From contig JAXHVQ010000003.1 in assembly GCA_034189065.1 (NCBI GenBank), forward strand, positions 1-64,000: a DNA stretch of 64,000 nt. The letters are read 5' to 3'. Made by a program: the position numbers and the translations under genes. The notes below the pieces were generated by a model. That model saw only the letters and a program-made list of their open reading frames with translations, searched no databases and was not told where the DNA came from. This document shows, piece by piece, positions 1-7,120 of the stretch. The DNA comes from FACHB-1406 sp034189065 (GTDB taxonomy: Bacteria; Cyanobacteriota; Cyanobacteriia; Cyanobacteriales; Spirulinaceae). Every line of letters begins with the position of its first letter. Within the stretch, counting starts at the first letter, position 1.

Positions 1-72
1 GGGGAAGCAGGGGAGCAGGGGGAGCAGGGGGGAATTGTATTTAATTTTTAATTTTTAATTTTTAATTTTTAA
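1..72. repeat. G-rich and AATTTTT tandem repeats
   Basis: Positions 1-33 are a G-rich string of GGGGAGCAG-like units, and 43-70 hold four exact copies of the heptamer AATTTTT. This is the short tandemly repeated class common between cyanobacterial genes. No gene is seen before position 196. Confidence 0.7.
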
Positions 73-195
73 GCAACCCTAATACGCCTCGATCGCACTG
101 ATTAATAGGGTTTCAGCTTTGTGCAGCAAGCCCTAGCTAGCGACTATAATAATTGTGCAATCTAAACCCGGCGCAGTGTTTGCCACCCAACCCTC

Positions 196-564
196 ATGAA
201 AACTAATACCGTACTCTCCAAAACCCCCTTCTCGTTCTCGCTCGGTTTAATTCTCGCCTGCACTCTCGCCCAACCGAGTTTAGCGCAATCTGTTCCCCAC
301 TCGCGCTCCCCAGGATTCCAACAGAACGAAATCGACAACTTCACCGGAATCGAGCAAGGCAACTTCAGTCCCCTAGATATCATCCATCGCGCCAGCATGG
401 GTCCCCAACGCACGCTCGGCGAGTTTAGGCAAGAGGGACAGCAACAGCTCAATAATGCGGCGGAACAGTTTCGCCTCCAGCAGCTCGAGTTGTTGCAACA
501 GCAGCGTTTGAATCGCTCCAATGGCGAAACTCCCGACGAAAATTCCCCCATCAGCGCTCCCTAA
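196..564 (+). CDS. small secreted protein of unknown function
   Basis: A 122-residue protein with a clear N-terminal export signal: Lys at residue 2, a hydrophobic core around residues 12-25, and a likely cleavage after the Ala of SLAQS near residue 30. The mature part is polar and rich in Gln, Leu and Glu, with a helical Q-rich stretch at residues 77-105 (QQQLNNAAEQFRLQQLELLQ) that could form a coiled coil. I do not recognise a family. It is followed by a strong hairpin terminator and converges on the peroxiredoxin gene. Signal peptide, good codon use and the terminator support a real gene; function is unknown. Confidence 0.65.
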   Translation: MKTNTVLSKTPFSFSLGLILACTLAQPSLAQSVPHSRSPGFQQNEIDNFTGIEQGNFSPLDIIHRASMGPQRTLGEFRQEGQQQLNNAAEQFRLQQLELLQQQRLNRSNGETPDENSPISAP

Positions 565-642
565 AAGGAGTTTCGTCGCTTTGGGAGAAAACAAGATGGG
601 AACGTTGCTTGACGAGAGTGCAAATTTTCCCGAGCCAATAAT

Positions 643-675
643 AAAAGGGCGAATGGCTGCATTCGCCCTTTTTTC
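643..675. terminator. intrinsic terminator between convergent genes
   Basis: A 13-bp perfect stem, 643-655 (AAAAGGGCGAATG) with 660-672, closes a GCTG tetraloop and ends in a T run. The A run on the left makes it plausible in both directions, for the small secreted gene on the plus strand and prxQ on the minus strand. Confidence 0.9.
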
Positions 676-715
676 ACAAAATAATGTAAAAATCGAATCT
701 TTTATTCACCCATTA

Positions 716-1153
716 TCATCCGCCCATCATCGCTAAGACATCCTGAGCGTGGGTACTCGTATTGACGCTGGCATCGACGTGGGCAATAGTTCCCTCGCCA
801 TCGATGATGTAGGTGACGCGCTTGGAGTAGCCGCCGCCTTCGACATCGTAAGCCTTGGTTAGCGCGCCATCGCTATCGACGAGCAGTTTGAAGGGCAAGC
901 CATATTTTTCTTTAAACTGTTTGTGGGAAGCTTCGTCGTCCATGCTGACTCCCAATACAACCATATCTTTGGATTGATATTGGGCGTAGTTATCGCGAAA
1001 GCTTTGTGCTTCTTTGGTGCAGCCGGGAGTATCGTCTTTGGGGTAAAAGTATAAAACAACGGTTTTTCCAGCAAAGTCCGATAAAGAGACGGTATTCCCT
1101 TCGTCGTCAGTGGTGGTAAAGGTCGGTGCTTTTGTTCCAGCAGTTAAGGCCAT
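716..1153 (-). CDS. prxQ: peroxiredoxin, PrxQ/BCP family
   Basis: A 145-residue thiol peroxidase of the AhpC/TSA superfamily that reduces hydrogen and alkyl hydroperoxides using thioredoxin-type reductants. The peroxidatic site is visible as YPKDDTPGCTKEA with Cys45. Typical BCP/PrxQ proteins carry a resolving Cys five residues later (CxxxxC); here that position is Gln50, and no other Cys is present in the protein, so it must act as a 1-Cys enzyme or be resolved by a partner. Length and domain are normal for the family and no signal peptide is seen, so it should be cytoplasmic. It is a single gene, convergent with the upstream small secreted gene. Confidence 0.95.
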   Translation of the reverse strand: MALTAGTKAPTFTTTDDEGNTVSLSDFAGKTVVLYFYPKDDTPGCTKEAQSFRDNYAQYQSKDMVVLGVSMDDEASHKQFKEKYGLPFKLLVDSDGALTKAYDVEGGGYSKRVTYIIDGEGTIAHVDASVNTSTHAQDVLAMMGG

Positions 1154-1593
1154 GAGTTTTAATCGTTCCCAATCGAATAGCGTATCTTTTTCTTCGTGAA
1201 TTTTATCTTACTATCGGACGAGCGGGCTGGGAACGACGGAGCGAGTGGCGGGTTGTCTGGATTTGCCCTTGCGATCGCTTCACTCGCCACTGTTTATGAG
1301 ATCGATCTCTTTTGCTAACAACGGATGCACGAAACGCGAACCCTCTTGGTTCGTAGTAAGCGCTTTAGCGCTTATCTGGGACACCGGAATTCACTCCGAA
1401 ACTCGCATCCTTTGGGCGCTCGGACTCCGAACTTGTACCACTTTTATTCAGAACAACTCTAAAATCGATCTAGAGTTGGGCGATCGCGCGATCGCCTCGG
1501 GCAAAGCATTCGTCTTTCGGGCGATTGTTCGTTTCAAACCCAGCCAGTGCGAATGCTTTATCCCCACTCTGTACTCTGCAATGACGACTGGAT
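1154..1593. other. intergenic region with dispersed repeat fragments
   Basis: About 440 bases without a supported gene. It contains a GTAGTAAGCGCTTTAGCGCTTA palindrome core near 1356-1375 and two oppositely oriented AAAGCATTCG / CGAATGCTTT boxes near 1504 and 1551, both typical dispersed cyanobacterial repeats, plus HIP1-like GCGATCGCGCGATCGC. The open frame across it on the plus strand reads like translated repeat, not protein. Confidence 0.5.
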
Positions 1594-2808
1594 TTATCGA
1601 TCGCGCAGTTGTGCGGTTCTGACGCTTAATTCGATCGCGCGATCGCCGCGTTGCAACTTGAACTGTAAGGTATTGCCCACGCCGCTCTTTTCGACGATAC
1701 TCTGAAGGCGATCGGCCCGAGTAACGCGCTGTCCTTCCACTTGTGTCACCACATCCCCCCGTCGAATTCCCGCCTGTTGTGCGGGGGTATCGGGCAGCAC
1801 GCGCACCACTAACACGCCTTCGATTTCGGGCAGGCGGAACGGAGAGTTGGGATCGCTATTGTTTTCCTTTGCCAATTGAGGGGTTAAATTTGTCATTTGG
1901 ATGCCGACGAAGGGATGGGGAACTTCCTTCCCGGCGGCGAGGGTATCTTTCAACGCTTTGGCGGTATCGATGGGGATCGCAAAACCAATTCCCATTGCAT
2001 TGGGACGAATTGCCGTATTAATCCCGATGACTTCGCCGCGATCGTTGAGCAACGGACCGCCGGAATTTCCGGGGTTGATTGCCGCATCGGTTTGCAGGAA
2101 GTTGACGCGCTTATCGGGAATGCCGACGGCACTGGAAGAACGATCGAGGGTGCTGATAATGCCCAAAGTGACCGTATTGTCAAGCCCTCCGGGAGTTCCC
2201 ACCGCGATCGCCCAATCGCCCACAGCGACTTCCGCAGAATCACCTAAAGGAGCAACGGGTAAATTGTCGCCCCTGCCCTCAATTTTCACCACGGCTAAAT
2301 CGGTGACTTCATCAGCCCCGCGTACTTGCCCGGAAAAAGTGCGTCCGTCTTGGAGCGTGACTTGAACTTTATCGGCACCGGCGACGACGTGGGCGTTGGT
2401 GAGGATAAAACCTTCGTTGTCCACGATAAATCCAGAACCCTGACCTTGAACCTGCCGTTCTTGGGGCAGTTGGCGGGAAAAGTTGTCGCCGAAGAAGTCC
2501 CGGAAGAAGGGATCTTCAAACAGAGGATTCATAGGAGAGGCGGCGACTGTACGTTCGGTATCGATTCGCACTACGGCAGGTCCAGTGCGGGTAACGGCAT
2601 CGGCGACAAAGCTGCGCGATCGCGGACGAGATGGCGGCGCAACGGTTTGAGCGAGTTGGGCGACGGGTTGAGGCTCGCTGGGAGGTGCTAAAGTTAGAGC
2701 GGGGTCTGCTTGGGAGGAGGAGACCCGGAAGAAGCCAAAGGTAAGCGCTACGCCAATGACGAGCGCGAGGATGTGAGAGCTGAGTTTTCGCATCATTCTA
2801 GAACGCAT
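1594..2808 (-). CDS. HtrA/Deg-family serine protease
   Basis: A 404-residue trypsin-like periplasmic or thylakoid-lumen protease for protein quality control. An N-terminal hydrophobic segment (residues 12-28) serves as signal or anchor, followed by a Pro-rich linker. The catalytic triad is His140 (LTNAHVV), Asp170 (TDLAVVKI) and Ser249 (NPGNSGGPL). A single C-terminal PDZ domain spans about 295-395 and includes VLPDTPAQQAGIRRGDVV. One PDZ domain fits the cyanobacterial HhoA/HhoB/HtrA trio; which paralogue cannot be decided here. Start Met1 is used, but Met5 or Met6 is equally possible. It stands alone, transcribed in the same direction as the ABC exporter upstream. Confidence 0.95.
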   Translation of the reverse strand: MRSRMMRKLSSHILALVIGVALTFGFFRVSSSQADPALTLAPPSEPQPVAQLAQTVAPPSRPRSRSFVADAVTRTGPAVVRIDTERTVAASPMNPLFEDPFFRDFFGDNFSRQLPQERQVQGQGSGFIVDNEGFILTNAHVVAGADKVQVTLQDGRTFSGQVRGADEVTDLAVVKIEGRGDNLPVAPLGDSAEVAVGDWAIAVGTPGGLDNTVTLGIISTLDRSSSAVGIPDKRVNFLQTDAAINPGNSGGPLLNDRGEVIGINTAIRPNAMGIGFAIPIDTAKALKDTLAAGKEVPHPFVGIQMTNLTPQLAKENNSDPNSPFRLPEIEGVLVVRVLPDTPAQQAGIRRGDVVTQVEGQRVTRADRLQSIVEKSGVGNTLQFKLQRGDRAIELSVRTAQLRDR

Positions 2809-2957
2809 AGATGGATTTAAGGGAGTTGTTGAAGCTCGAGAGGGTTGACGGAATTGTTCTTGAGTTCTTCCCTTTTCTTAGAATAACGAGCAAATTCCGT
2901 CATTTGAATTTCGGTTTTTACGATAATGATGTGGAACTTGCATTTAATTTTTAATTT

Positions 2958-4751
2958 TTAAGTTTTAATTTTCCTTGCTCCCGTTTGTACGCGCCACAGC
3001 CCATCATAAATTCCCCTTTTTGTCAAGAGTTCTTCGTGAGTTCCTCGTTCGATAATGCGTCCGTATTCCATAACGTAGATGCAGTCGGCATTGCGGATGG
3101 TTGAGAGGCGGTGGGCGATCGCGATAGTCGTACGATTTTGGGTAATTTGTTCGAGGGAACGAGCGATGGCGGCTTCGGTTTCGTTGTCCACGGCGGAGGT
3201 GGCTTCGTCGAGAATCAAAATCGGCGGGTTCTTGAGAATAGCGCGCGCGATCGCAAGGCGCTGTCGCTGTCCGCCAGAGAGTTTCTGACCGCGTTCGCCG
3301 ACAATGGTATCGTAACCTTGGGGGAGGCGGACGATAAACTCGTGGGCTTCGGCAATTTTAGCAGCCGCGATCGCCTCATTTAAACTCGCCAACGGACTGC
3401 CATAGGTAATATTTTCAATCACCGTGCCGTGAAACAAGAAAACATCTTGACTCACCAACCCCATTGTGCGGCGTAGTTCGGAGAGATTAATGGAACGAAT
3501 GTCCATGCCATCAAGGGTAATTTTCCCCTCATCGATTTCGTACAAGCGCAACAATAATTTGACAAGGGTACTTTTCCCCGAACCCGTCGAACCGACAATG
3601 GCGATGGTTTTTCCCGCCGGGATTTGCAGGGACAAGTTTTTAATAACCGGTTCCCCGTTGCCATAGCCAAAGGTGACATTATTTAAAATTAACTCCCCTT
3701 CAACGCGATGGGAACGTTCGGCCAAAGAGAGATTTCCTGGATGCGCGGCAATAGGCGTATCGAGGAGATTCATCACGCGATCGATGGAAGCTATTGCGCG
3801 TCGATACAAGTCTAGGGTTTGCCCCAGGCGGGTTAGGGGCCATAATAAACGTTGCGTCATAAATACCAAAACGCTATACGTCCCAACGGCTAAACTGCCT
3901 TCAACTGCTTTCATGCCGCCGATGAGTAAAGTTGCGGTAAATCCGAATAAAATAACCAAACGGATGAGGGGGACAAAGGCAGCACTTAAGGCGATCGCGC
4001 GACGGTTACTTTGGCGATAGGCTTCGCTTTCCACCCGCAACCGTTCGATTTCATACGCTTCGGTGGTAAAACTTTTAATGGTCATAATACCGCTGAGATT
4101 GTTGGCTAAGCGGCTGTTAATGGCACTCACTTTGTCCCGCACGTCAGCATAGCGCGGCGCGAGACGTTTCTGAAAGGCGATGGAGCCCCAGATAATAATG
4201 GGGATGGGTATCATTGTCATCCAAGCAATGCTGGGTGCGAGAAGGGTAAACCCGCAGCCAATAACGATAACTGTCGTCGTCACTTGAATGATTTCATTAG
4301 CGCCGACATCGAGAAAGCGTTCGAGTTGGTTAACATCATCGTTGAGGATTGAAAGCAACCCTCCCGTACTGCTTTCCTCAAAAAATGCTAAATCTAAATC
4401 TTGGAGATGGCTGTAGGCATCGAGACGCAAATCGTGTTGAATATTTTGGGCGAGATTGCGCCACATTCGTTCGTAGGCATATTGAAAGACCGATTCCGCT
4501 CCCCAAATCACAAGGGTGAGAACCGAAAGAACCAGCAGTTGTTGAAAGATATCGGTAATTCCCCAGCGCGCGATCAGGGAGTCCTGTTGTTGCACGACAA
4601 CATCCACTGCCATCCCAATGAGAACCGGCGGCGCGAGATCGAAGAGTTTGTTGAGAATCGAACAGAGAACCGCCTGCCAAAATTGGCTGCGATAGTTGCG
4701 TCCGTAGTGGAGGAGGCGTTGGAGGGGATGTTGGGAGGGCTGCGATCGCAT
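2958..4751 (-). CDS. ABC exporter, fused membrane and ATPase domains (MsbA/lipid or drug type)
   Basis: A 597-residue half-transporter: six membrane helices in the N-terminal half and an ATP-binding domain in the C-terminal half. Walker A is GSTGSGKST near residue 387, signature KLSGGQRQR near 491, Walker B ILILDEATSAVD near 512 with the catalytic Glu present, and the switch His in AIAHRLS. It should work as a homodimer exporting a lipid, peptide or drug. The frame opens 33 codons earlier, but MRSQPSQ is chosen because family members begin just before the first membrane helix. About 630 bases of repeat-bearing DNA separate it from its upstream neighbour. Confidence 0.93.
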   Translation of the reverse strand: MRSQPSQHPLQRLLHYGRNYRSQFWQAVLCSILNKLFDLAPPVLIGMAVDVVVQQQDSLIARWGITDIFQQLLVLSVLTLVIWGAESVFQYAYERMWRNLAQNIQHDLRLDAYSHLQDLDLAFFEESSTGGLLSILNDDVNQLERFLDVGANEIIQVTTTVIVIGCGFTLLAPSIAWMTMIPIPIIIWGSIAFQKRLAPRYADVRDKVSAINSRLANNLSGIMTIKSFTTEAYEIERLRVESEAYRQSNRRAIALSAAFVPLIRLVILFGFTATLLIGGMKAVEGSLAVGTYSVLVFMTQRLLWPLTRLGQTLDLYRRAIASIDRVMNLLDTPIAAHPGNLSLAERSHRVEGELILNNVTFGYGNGEPVIKNLSLQIPAGKTIAIVGSTGSGKSTLVKLLLRLYEIDEGKITLDGMDIRSINLSELRRTMGLVSQDVFLFHGTVIENITYGSPLASLNEAIAAAKIAEAHEFIVRLPQGYDTIVGERGQKLSGGQRQRLAIARAILKNPPILILDEATSAVDNETEAAIARSLEQITQNRTTIAIAHRLSTIRNADCIYVMEYGRIIERGTHEELLTKRGIYDGLWRVQTGARKIKT

Positions 4752-5383
4752 GGAGTTGATAGAGAGTGAGTCGTTGAACAAACTGTAGTACATTAAGGCA
4801 TTGGGCGTTAAGCACTCGCAACAGACAAAGGGAATGAGTTTTTCCCTCAAAGCGCCAAGAACTCAAATTCGCAGCCAATCCCTTAAGTTGGTTTAAACTG
4901 ACTCAACGCTCTCGCGCCTGACTCCATTAAACCAAGCGATCGCGATTAAATTGTATCTGGTTTGATATTCAGTTTCCGCAATTTTACTGCTCGTTCTTCC
5001 GCTTACAGATATAGCATTTCTGAATGGGATGTAAACCGTTTCAACGTAGGGACGTTCAATTGAACGTCCCTACAAATTGAACGTCCCGGAAAGAGCGCAC
5101 GGTGAATTTAAATTCTGGATTATTTATTGTTTGCATTTCATTTGAAAATGCTATATAGCGTTTCTAAATGAAATATAAACAGATAAGAATATTCCCTACT
5201 TTTAGTAACTCCTCGCTCCTCCCTTGAATTCTTCTATTCTCCTATTCTTCCATTCTGAATCCCGAAGTCAAGATTTTATAAATCAAATAAAAACGCTATA
5301 TTTACCATCTTCTTCCCACACAACCCAAATTTTTCAATTTTTTTGTGCTGTATTTTAGCGAGTGGAGATAAGCCTCAATCTAC
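4752..5383. other. intergenic region with dispersed repeats
   Basis: No gene is supported. Besides the 28-bp palindrome listed separately, there are two versions of a TATAGC(G/A)TTTCT box (near 5008 and 5155), each followed by a GATGTAAAC- or AAATATAAAC-like tail, and an AT-rich stretch running to the phosphopantetheinyl transferase gene. Confidence 0.5.
5046..5073. repeat. 28-bp perfect palindrome, GTAGGGACGTT family
   Basis: GTAGGGACGTTCAA followed by its exact reverse complement. A shorter half copy (ATTGAACGTCCC) follows at 5077-5088. Related copies lie at 11293, 32006 and 36674. Confidence 0.9.
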
Positions 5384-6118
5384 TTACGAAATATCAAAAT
5401 AGCGCAGTTGTAATTCTTGCCGTTGCGTTTCTACCGCTAATGCACCGATATAGCCTGAATCGGGCGCTAAATGGTATAACGTCCAATCTTGGCAGGAGTC
5501 GGATTGAGAAACGTTCAATAAAACAGGTTCTCTATCAAATTCTAAAGAAACTTCAACATCCTGCAACCCCCCTAATCCAACGCCTGTCGCCTTGAGATAG
5601 GCTTCTTTGCGCGTCCAACCGCTGAAAAAAACTTTGGGTTGTAAGTCGGGGGGAAAGGAAGCGATCGAGGTGCATTCCCGAGCAGAGAAGAAACGCCGCG
5701 CGAGTTGACTGGCGTTGGGGAGGGGACGAAGAAATTCGACATCGATGCCGATGCGGCGATCGCGGACGATGCCATAGAGAGCTAAGTTATGAGAATGGGA
5801 GACATTGAATTCGATTTGAGACGAGTTGGTTTCTTGGATTAACCCAGGTTTCCCTTTGCTTGAATAGGAAAAGGTTATCTCTGCGGGATGGCGATGAATA
5901 TACTGTCCTAAAATAGCGCGCAACCCACCTCTCGCGGCAATGTAAGCATTGCGATCGCGATCGAAATAAAACCGTTGGGCGCGCTCTCTCTCGTCCCCGC
6001 AGAGGGTGCTGTAAAGCCGTTGAAGCTGCGTTGCGGGTAAATCGAGTCCCAAGCGCCAAATGTGAACTTCATCGGCGCGGAGGATCGCGGGAGAGGGAGG
6101 GGATAACCAAGGCGGCAT
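5384..6118 (-). CDS. 4'-phosphopantetheinyl transferase (Sfp/HetI type)
   Basis: A 244-residue enzyme that moves the phosphopantetheine arm of coenzyme A onto a serine of acyl-, peptidyl- or aryl-carrier proteins. The Sfp-type signatures are clear: NVSHS at residues 105-109, the magnesium-binding GIDVE at 124-128, and WTRKEAYLK at 168-176 with Glu172 and Lys176. Length matches the Sfp class and not the short AcpS class. The start at 6118 is chosen because GAGGTG lies about six bases upstream and the frame upstream lacks similarity to the family. Cyanobacteria often have one such enzyme serving both fatty-acid and secondary pathways; no carrier-protein gene is nearby. Confidence 0.93.
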   Translation of the reverse strand: MPPWLSPPSPAILRADEVHIWRLGLDLPATQLQRLYSTLCGDERERAQRFYFDRDRNAYIAARGGLRAILGQYIHRHPAEITFSYSSKGKPGLIQETNSSQIEFNVSHSHNLALYGIVRDRRIGIDVEFLRPLPNASQLARRFFSARECTSIASFPPDLQPKVFFSGWTRKEAYLKATGVGLGGLQDVEVSLEFDREPVLLNVSQSDSCQDWTLYHLAPDSGYIGALAVETQRQELQLRYFDIS

Positions 6119-6190
6119 ATACACCTCACAACTTAACGATGTTTGATAGACTAACAAACAAGGCCCCAACCGCTCCAATTTTTAAACATT

Positions 6191-6994
6191 ATGGTCGCCA
6201 ATCCTTCTGCTAAGCCCCCCACTTCCCCTGACATTGCCGAGTGGCAGGAATGGATGGAACCCGATATTAGCGAGCTCATTATTGAAGATGATACGCCCGT
6301 GGATTCCCTAATTCAAGAAAAACACCAGCGATTTCTCGTTTATTGCCTCTACAGCTCTTTGAAACGGGACGTTCCTTTCTTCGCAACGGCTAATGTGGGT
6401 TTATTCTACGTTGCCAAAAATCCGGCTTTGGTTCCCGATGTCATGCTGAGTCTGGGGGTTCCCGTACCCCAAGATTGGAGCCAAAAGCGAAATCGTTCCT
6501 ATTTTATCTGGGAAATTGGCAAGCCGCCAGATGTCGTCATTGAAATTGTCTCCAATAAAAAGGGAGAAGAATTGGGAGACAAGCTGGATAAATACGCTCG
6601 CGCTGGCGTAATTTATTATGCCGTATTCGATCCCCTCCTGCTACTCGGTTCTAAAAAGATTCAGGTGTACGCTTTGCACGAGGGGAGTTATCGCTTGCTC
6701 GATAGCACTTGGATGGAAAAAGTCCAGTTGAGTTTGGTGTTGTGGGAAGGCGAGTTTGAAGGAGGGACTTTTGAGTGGTTGCGCTGGCAAGATGCTGAGG
6801 GGAATTTATTGTTAACCGGGGACGAACAAGCGCAACAGGAAAGACAGCGGACTTCTCAAGCTGAAGAACGTGCCTCCCAAGCTGAGGAACGAACCTCTCA
6901 AGCTGAAGAACGCGCCTCCCAAGCTGAGGAACGCGCTGCTCGTTTAGCCGAACTCCTACGGCAGCAGGGCCTCAACCCAGACGACTTGCTCTAG
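6191..6994 (+). CDS. Uma2-family (DUF820) nuclease-like protein with coiled-coil tail
   Basis: A 267-residue protein. Residues 20-205 form the Uma2/DUF820 fold, a PD-(D/E)XK restriction-endonuclease-like family expanded in cyanobacteria; conserved pieces are PDVMLSLGV, PPDVVIEIVSN and YARAGVIYYAVFD. Residues 215-250 are an added tail in which SQAEERA/T is repeated four times (exact 21-bp DNA units) followed by a Leu-rich helix ending GLNPDDLL, predicted to form a coiled coil. The tail may oligomerise the protein. The gene is divergent from the phosphopantetheinyl transferase. The biological role of Uma2 proteins is not settled. Confidence 0.9.
   Translation: MVANPSAKPPTSPDIAEWQEWMEPDISELIIEDDTPVDSLIQEKHQRFLVYCLYSSLKRDVPFFATANVGLFYVAKNPALVPDVMLSLGVPVPQDWSQKRNRSYFIWEIGKPPDVVIEIVSNKKGEELGDKLDKYARAGVIYYAVFDPLLLLGSKKIQVYALHEGSYRLLDSTWMEKVQLSLVLWEGEFEGGTFEWLRWQDAEGNLLLTGDEQAQQERQRTSQAEERASQAEERTSQAEERASQAEERAARLAELLRQQGLNPDDLL
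6854..6937 (+). repeat. four 21-bp tandem repeats inside the Uma2 gene
   Basis: Four in-frame copies encode SQAEERA, SQAEERT, SQAEERA, SQAEERA. The nucleotide copies alternate between TCTCAAGCTGAAGAACG and TCCCAAGCTGAGGAACG types, suggesting duplication of a 42-bp pair. Confidence 0.9.
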
Positions 6995-7072
6995 GTTTGG
7001 TTTGCGCCGTCCCATTTCGTCCGACGCACCAGTCGGGAGCGTTATGAGTTGTGAGTTGTAAGTTATTGGCGA

Positions 7073-7120
7073 ATTCTCCCATTCTCCCATTCTCCCATTC
7101 TCCTATTCTCCCATTCTTCC
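7073..7120. repeat. octamer array ATTCTCCC x6
   Basis: Six tandem copies of ATTCTCCC, two with single changes. The array extends into the 3' end of the metalloprotease gene and carries its stop codon. Confidence 0.9.

Noticed and set aside
521..736. 71-codon frame overlapping the small secreted gene's end
   Set aside because: It reads through the intrinsic terminator at 643-675 and has no ribosome site.
1245..1622. Open frame of 125 codons on the plus strand between prxQ and the HtrA gene
   Set aside because: It runs through dispersed repeats (GCGCTTTAGCGCTTA, AAAGCATTCG) and overlaps the 3' end of the HtrA gene; composition is not protein-like.
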